DNA of 35,899 bases from assembly GCA_014380515.1 (NCBI GenBank), contig JACMJS010000119.1, positions 1 through 35,899 of the forward strand, in the 5' to 3' direction. This document shows, piece after piece, positions 31,824-35,899 of this stretch; positions within the stretch are counted from its first letter, which is position 1; each line of letters begins with the position of its first letter. The translations under genes and the position numbers were made by a program. A model generated the notes under the pieces. The model was given only the letters and a program-made list of their open reading frames with translations. It was not told where the DNA came from and ran no database searches. Source of the DNA: Chlorobiales bacterium (GTDB lineage Bacteria > Bacteroidota > Chlorobiia > Chlorobiales > JACMJS01).

Positions 31824-33056
31824 TTACGATGCGAAGGCTGTCTGCATCCGGCTCAAGGCTTTTTCCAATTCATTCATTCCCGCCGCGTAAGAAAGCCGCA
31901 AGTAGCCTGCGGCGCCGAACGCATCGCCGGGCACGGTTGCGACGAGATGCTTTTCCAAAAGATATTTGGCGACATCGACCGAAGTGTCGAGCCGTGCGCC
32001 CTGAAAAGTTTTACCGAGCAAATTTTCTACCGACGCGAAAACATAAAATGCGCCATCGGGCACGGCGGCGCGAATGCCGCCAATTTTATTCAGACCCGCA
32101 CAGAAAAAATCCCGCCGTTTTTCAAACTCTCCGCGCCTCATGGCGACGACGGATTGATCGCCCGTCAATGCAGCGACGGCGGCCTTCTGCGAAATTGAGC
32201 TGGCGTTCGAGGTCGTTTGTGATTGAATCTTCGCACACGCATCGATGATCCACCGCGGCCCGGCGATATAGCCGACGCGCCACCCCGTCATCGAATACAC
32301 TTTCGAACATGCGTTGCTTGTCAGGATGCGGCCTTTGAGCGATTCAATCCGCGCGGGCGAAAAATGCTGTTGCGAACCGTAAATGAGTTTCTCATACATT
32401 TCATCGGAGATAATGAAAATGCCGTCGTAGGGTTCGAGCACTTGCATCAACGCACGAATCTCCGGTTCGGTATAGACCGCGCCCGTCGGGTTCGAGGGTG
32501 AATTGAAAATAAATAATTTGGTTTGCGGCGTGATCGCGCGGGAAAGTTGTTCCGGCGTGATTTTAAATCCTTGATCCAGCCCCGCCGAAATGACGACGGG
32601 CGTTGCGCCCGCAAGGTGCGCCATTTCAGGAAAACTCACCCAATAGGGCGCGGGAATAATCACTTCATCGCCTTCGCCCGTCAAGGCGAGCACTGCATTG
32701 GCGATGGCTTGCTTGCCGCCGTTGCTGACGAGAATTTCATCGGGCGTATAAACAAGACCGCTGTCCCTGCGGAATTTTTCAGCGACGGCTTTGCGCAGTT
32801 CCAAAATGCCTTGATTGGCGGTGTATTTGGTGAAGCCTTGATCAATCGCACGCTTGGCGGCTTCGCAGACGAAATCGGGTGTGGGAAAATCCGGCTCACC
32901 GGCGGAAAGGCTGATGACGTCTAAGCCCGCATCGATCATCTTTTTGGCTTGACCCGTGATTTGCAAGGTCTGCGATTCATTGACGGCGCGGACGCGCTTC
33001 GAGAGAAAGCGTTCTTCAAGTGAAACGGATTCTGCGACGGATGCGGATGCAGTCAT
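31824..33056 (-). CDS. aspC: Aspartate aminotransferase (class I, subgroup Ib)
   Basis: The start is set at ATG 33056 ([17 protein letters not shown], 410 residues); the track's TTG is ten codons earlier. Features: [90 protein letters not shown], the PLP lysine in [21 protein letters not shown] and LRLSYAAGM with the carboxylate-binding Arg. It transfers the amino group between aspartate and 2-oxoglutarate, and in this subgroup sometimes prephenate. The start lies 55 bases after coaD. Confidence 0.92.
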   Translation of the reverse strand: MTASASVAESVSLEERFLSKRVRAVNESQTLQITGQAKKMIDAGLDVISLSAGEPDFPTPDFVCEAAKRAIDQGFTKYTANQGILELRKAVAEKFRRDSGLVYTPDEILVSNGGKQAIANAVLALTGEGDEVIIPAPYWVSFPEMAHLAGATPVVISAGLDQGFKITPEQLSRAITPQTKLFIFNSPSNPTGAVYTEPEIRALMQVLEPYDGIFIISDEMYEKLIYGSQQHFSPARIESLKGRILTSNACSKVYSMTGWRVGYIAGPRWIIDACAKIQSQTTSNASSISQKAAVAALTGDQSVVAMRRGEFEKRRDFFCAGLNKIGGIRAAVPDGAFYVFASVENLLGKTFQGARLDTSVDVAKYLLEKHLVATVPGDAFGAAGYLRLSYAAGMNELEKALSRMQTAFAS

Positions 33057-33111
33057 AGCGGTCTTGGTTGAGATCACAGTGGCCAATTAGAATTAGTACG
33101 ATTGATGATGG

Positions 33112-33615
33112 TTAATGAGGTTGGGTGTGATTCGTAGAAAGTTTTTTGGCCAGATGCCGCAGCACAGAATAGGGCACGAAGTCGGCCACTTCCCCGCCAA
33201 GCCGGGCGACTTCGCGGATGATAGACGAGGTGAGATAGGTGTATTTTTCGTGCGGCATCAAAAAGACCGTCGTGATTTCGGGCGTCAAATGGCGGTTCAT
33301 CAAAGCGATTTGAAATTCATATTCGAAATCGGCGACTTGGCGCAGGCCGCGCAGGATTGCGGTGGCATGTTGCTCTTTGGCGTACTGAATCAGCAGCCGG
33401 TTGTCAATACACGAAACCGAAACGTTCGGATAGGATACGGTTGCTTCGCGGATCATTTCCACGCGCTCGCCCGCGGTGAAGATCGGACTTTTCTGACTGT
33501 TCTGCGCAACGACGATGAGAATCTCATCGAAGATGTTCAGACCCTGTTCCAAGACGTCAATGTGCCCGTTGGTAATCGGATCGAATGTGCCCGGATAAAG
33601 TGCCCGACGTTTCAT
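33112..33615 (-). CDS. coaD: Phosphopantetheine adenylyltransferase
   Basis: 167 residues, the standard length. Transfers AMP from ATP to 4'-phosphopantetheine in coenzyme A synthesis. Motifs: YPGTFDPITNGHIDVLEQ (nucleotidyltransferase T/HxGH), SCIDNRLLIQYAKEQHATAILRGLRQVADFEYEFQIALMNR, and the C-terminal YTYLTSSIIREVARLGG. It sits directly behind rsmD, the classic rsmD-coaD pairing of bacteria. Confidence 0.96.
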   Translation of the reverse strand: MKRRALYPGTFDPITNGHIDVLEQGLNIFDEILIVVAQNSQKSPIFTAGERVEMIREATVSYPNVSVSCIDNRLLIQYAKEQHATAILRGLRQVADFEYEFQIALMNRHLTPEITTVFLMPHEKYTYLTSSIIREVARLGGEVADFVPYSVLRHLAKKLSTNHTQPH

Positions 33616-33683
33616 AACTCAAATTTCGTAACCATAAAGCGTTTCATCTTTACAGCAAGCCATAGACTCAAAGACCGTAGAAT

Positions 33684-34262
33684 TTACAACGAATCGTCGG
33701 CGTCTTCCTCATCCGTTCCATCGGGCACGGCTTCAAAAAAACTGACGACCGTGATGCCGAACGCTTTGCTGAAGGCAAATTTTTCGTGCTCGCTATAGAC
33801 TTGCGATTCGTGATGCTCCAACACCAAGTAACCGCGTTCCGAAAGCAGATTGCGGGAGAATACCAGATCGATGACTTGCGAATGCACGTCGGATTTATAC
33901 GGCGGGTCGCAAAAAATCAAATCGAACACGGCTGCGGTACGCTTTAAAAATCCCATCGCATCTTGCTTTTGCAAGGCGGATTCTTTCTCCACTTTCAATT
34001 GCTCGATGGACTGTTGCAACACTTTGGCCACAGCCATGTTCTGCTCGACAAACGTGATCTGCTGCGCGCCGCGGCTCATCGCTTCAAAGCCCAAGACGCC
34101 GCTGCCGGCAAAGAGATCAAGCACGTTCGCATTCTCAAAATCAAATCGCGTGGCGAGCAAATTGAAAACCGTTTCGCGCACACGGTCGGTCGTCGGCCTT
34201 ACTTCCAGCGACTCTACCGTGCCGACGAGCCTGCGTTTATATTTTCCGGCGATAATTCTCAC
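33684..34262 (-). CDS. rsmD: 16S rRNA (guanine966-N2)-methyltransferase
   Basis: 192 residues. N-terminal RIIAGKYKRRLV and RPTTDRVRETVFNLL are the family hallmarks. The SAM site is VLDLFAGSGVLGFEAMSRGA, and the catalytic motif IFCDPPYKSD (NPPY-type, DPPY) marks an N2-guanine methyltransferase. It methylates 16S rRNA in the small subunit. The C-terminus ends in an acidic run (DGTDEEDADDSL) not common to the family. It is followed by coaD 69 bases away. Confidence 0.95.
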   Translation of the reverse strand: MRIIAGKYKRRLVGTVESLEVRPTTDRVRETVFNLLATRFDFENANVLDLFAGSGVLGFEAMSRGAQQITFVEQNMAVAKVLQQSIEQLKVEKESALQKQDAMGFLKRTAAVFDLIFCDPPYKSDVHSQVIDLVFSRNLLSERGYLVLEHHESQVYSEHEKFAFSKAFGITVVSFFEAVPDGTDEEDADDSL

Positions 34263-34294
34263 TTACAGTTTTCGATGGCTCACCAAATTACATC

Positions 34295-34384
34295 GTCATT
34301 CTGAACGAAGCGCAAGCGACGTGAAGAATCTGCGTTTAACGAATCGAAAGATGGATGCAGATTCTTCGCTGCGCTCAGAATGAC
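34295..34384. repeat. Dispersed palindrome, GTCATTCTGA family
   Basis: GTCATTCTGAACGAAGCGC at the left and GCTGCGCTCAGAATGAC at the right, with inner arms GAAGAATCTGC / GCAGATTCTTC. The layout matches 16909-16995. It occupies the gap between the orphan antitoxin gene and rsmD. Confidence 0.78.
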
Positions 34385-34415
34385 AAGCAGATTATTTCAT
34401 ACTCAATTATCACTG

Positions 34416-34634
34416 TCAAGTTTTCTTTCGCAAACTTTCAATTTCCGCGAAGGCTTCCCGCCTCGGCAAATAAGTTGCAGGCTTTCGCTTTGCGGCTTGA
34501 TACACAGCGGCAGAGGCCATGTCATCCAACTCATCGAGCAAAGCTTTATATACTTCAAGGCCGAGCACAACCGCTGCCGGGTTGCCGTTGGGGTTGCCGT
34601 TGGCGTCCGTTAGAAATTGCGGTTTGTGTTTCAT
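34416..34634 (-). CDS. Orphan antitoxin-like protein
   Basis: 72 residues. The pattern PQFLTDANGNP...AAVVLGLEVYKALLDELDDMASAAVYQAAKRKP resembles the short antitoxins of RelE/ParE-type pairs (Phd/RelB-like). No toxin gene adjoins. A perfect 12-base tandem repeat at 34579-34602 gives NGNPNGNP, where relatives commonly have a single DANGNPVAVVL. The start lies only nine bases after the transketolase stop, so it probably rides on that transcript. Confidence 0.6.
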   Translation of the reverse strand: MKHKPQFLTDANGNPNGNPAAVVLGLEVYKALLDELDDMASAAVYQAAKRKPATYLPRREAFAEIESLRKKT

Positions 34635-34643
34635 CGTTGCTTT

Positions 34644-35513
34644 TTAGAAGTCGCCGTATTTCGTTTCGGCAAGATGCGCGAGGGCTTTTTCGCCGAGTTC
34701 TTTCGAGGGCGTTTTGCCGTGCCAGTTCGTGCCGTCGGTCATCAGGCCTTCGAAGAACGGGACGCCTTTGCCCATGATTGTAACCGCGATGATGACCGTC
34801 GGCTGCGTCGATTGCTCGCGCATCGCTTTGGCTTTGTGAACGGTGTCCAGAAAGGCTTCAATGTCATTGCCGTCCGTTTCTAAAACATTCCAACCGAAGG
34901 CGCGCCATTTGTCGGCGAAGGGTTCGATGTTCATCACGCTGGTAACCGCGCCGTCGATTTGCATGTCGTTGCGGTCGATGATGCCGATGAGATTGTTCGT
35001 TTTGTGATGCGCCGCGCTCATGGCCGCTTCCCAGATTTGTCCTTCCTGACACTCGCCGTCGCCCATCAAACAATACACGGTGTTCAGGTTCTTGTTGAGT
35101 TTAAATCCGAGTGCCGCGCCGACCGCCGCTGAAAGTCCCTGACCGAGCGATCCGGATGCGATGCGAATGCCTTTCAAGCCGGTGTCGGTGGCGGGATGGC
35201 CTTGCAGGCGCGAACCGATTTTTCGAAAGGTTTTGAGTTCATCCACCGGAAAGTATCCGGCGCGGGCGAGCGTGCTATACCAGACGGGCGAGATGTGTCC
35301 GTTGGAGAGAAACAGAAAATCTTGATCGTGGTTTTCCCAAAACTTTTCAGGATCGTGCTTCATCAAGTTGAAGTACAGCGACGCGAAAATATCGGACATG
35401 CCGAGCGAGCCGCCCGTGTGTCCCGATTGCGAAAGGACGAGCATCCGAACGATGTCGCGGCGGATTTGACGCGCCATTTCGGAAATGTCGGCGGCGGTGC
35501 TAAGCGTTTGCAT
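34644..35513 (-). CDS. tktN: Transketolase, N-terminal (thiamine diphosphate-binding) subunit
   Basis: 289 residues: only the N-terminal half of a full transketolase, as in split enzymes of many bacteria and archaea. ThDP-site features: SGHTGGSLGMSDIFASLYF, FLSNGHISPVWYSTLARAGYF, RLQGHPATD, IASGSLGQGLSAAVGAALG and the metal-binding LMGDGECQEGQIWEAAMSAAHHKTNNLIGIIDRND. It needs a C-terminal subunit to shuttle two-carbon ketol units in the pentose phosphate pathway. The C-subunit gene would be expected right downstream, but a short antitoxin-like gene and rsmD are there instead. Confidence 0.92.
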   Translation of the reverse strand: MQTLSTAADISEMARQIRRDIVRMLVLSQSGHTGGSLGMSDIFASLYFNLMKHDPEKFWENHDQDFLFLSNGHISPVWYSTLARAGYFPVDELKTFRKIGSRLQGHPATDTGLKGIRIASGSLGQGLSAAVGAALGFKLNKNLNTVYCLMGDGECQEGQIWEAAMSAAHHKTNNLIGIIDRNDMQIDGAVTSVMNIEPFADKWRAFGWNVLETDGNDIEAFLDTVHKAKAMREQSTQPTVIIAVTIMGKGVPFFEGLMTDGTNWHGKTPSKELGEKALAHLAETKYGDF

Positions 35514-35624
35514 TTGTGAAAGTGGTTTGTGGTTATCGGTAGATTGAACAATAAATTTGCTTCGAACCTTTTTAATCAGACGTCTTCTCTTGATTTTCGA
35601 AACATGTCTTTTTCGTTGTGGCGT

Positions 35625-35899
35625 CTATCCGTTCTTGAAGGCCTCTTTGAACACATCGAGATGGCGGATGATTACCAGACCGAGCACCAAGATAATAAAC
35701 GGATAGGCTGACATCCGTTCAAAAATCGGAATGAGAATCAGCGTGCAAATCGTGGCGGAGATGTTGCAAAAGTGAACACGGTTGGAATAGAACCATGCCG
35801 CAACCCACATCACGCCCCAGAGAATCGGCACGGCGGGCATGAAGAGTACCGTCGCGCCCAGACCCGTTGCGAGGCCGCGTCCGCCGTGAAACCGTAGCC
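35625..35899 (-). CDS. plsY: Glycerol-3-phosphate acyltransferase PlsY, C-terminal part (partial at window edge)
   Basis: The ORF track starts at an internal Met (35840), but the frame stays open to the window edge. Added residues read LRFHGGRGLATGLGATVLF, matching the PlsY block FxGGKGVATALG with Arg for Lys. Hydrophobic helices follow (AVPILWGVMWVAAWFY, ISATICTLILIPIF, YPFIILVLGLVIIRH), and it ends in VFKEAFKNG where the family usually has an RLxxGTE-like tail. The enzyme acylates glycerol 3-phosphate from acyl phosphate. The N-terminus is outside the window. Confidence 0.82.
   Translation of the reverse strand, partial: LRFHGGRGLATGLGATVLFMPAVPILWGVMWVAAWFYSNRVHFCNISATICTLILIPIFERMSAYPFIILVLGLVIIRHLDVFKEAFKNG

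Overview
The window looks like a chromosomal segment from a Gram-negative bacterium of the FCB group, most likely the Ignavibacteria/Chlorobiota/Kapabacteria neighbourhood. Evidence: a Por (type IX) secretion C-terminal sorting domain of the NPFNPST...GIYFYRL type, a promoter matching the Bacteroidota TTG / TAnnTTTG pattern, many starts without a Shine-Dalgarno sequence, an LptA/OstA-like outer-membrane biogenesis protein, and moderate GC. The taxon is inferred from these features; no rRNA or tRNA gene is visible.

Layout. 1-5.5 kb: start of radA (partial), a large secreted LRR/beta-propeller protein with a T9SS sorting tail, an unexplained palindromic intergenic element, an MlaF-type ATPase, a secreted esterase and an HPP-family membrane protein. 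5.5-11.5 kb: DAHP synthase; then a SAM-I riboswitch with a readable terminator/antiterminator switch in front of two Cys/Met-metabolism PLP enzymes (metB-like and metY-like); then an exported M29-like aminopeptidase. 11.5-13.2 kb: a vapBC-type toxin-antitoxin pair downstream of purine nucleoside phosphorylase (pnp), bracketed by the 3' end of pnp and a second, diverged copy of that 3' end. 13.4-16.8 kb (minus strand): a compact run yggS - divIVA - cupin - AlaA-like aminotransferase, leading towards pnp. 17-19.2 kb: a GlcD-type FAD oxidase and a TPR protein. 19.3-22.6 kb: divergent AraC regulator / aldehyde dehydrogenase / DUF779, with a candidate operator of two GATACGA repeats 21 bp apart. 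22.7-25.2 kb: small lipoprotein, small membrane protein, rhomboid protease, wecB. 25.2-27.2 kb: hicBA and a solitary TnpB element of the IS200/IS605 type whose right end has become the 5' part of the next open frame. 27.2-30.5 kb: OstA/LptA-like protein, then an ECF sigma factor and an RskA-like anti-sigma factor. 30.5-35.9 kb (minus strand): FmdB zinc ribbon, response regulator with a DUF4388-like tail, aspartate aminotransferase, coaD, rsmD, an orphan antitoxin-like gene, the N-terminal half of a split transketolase, and plsY (partial).

Most genes are ordinary housekeeping or metabolic genes. The accessory signal sits in the intergenic spaces: several families of dispersed palindromic elements (GTAGGGGC..., TGTCATTCC..., GTCATTCTGA..., CCCCTTTG..., CAGCCGGAGGCTG...), two toxin-antitoxin pairs plus an orphan antitoxin, and one TnpB element. 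The observations most worth checking are the pnp 3'-end duplication around vapBC, the TnpB right end fused to the LptA-like frame, the structured or decayed element at 2.7-2.86 kb, and the M29-like protein that appears to lack canonical metal ligands. I did not find a convincing new multi-gene defence or biosynthetic system.
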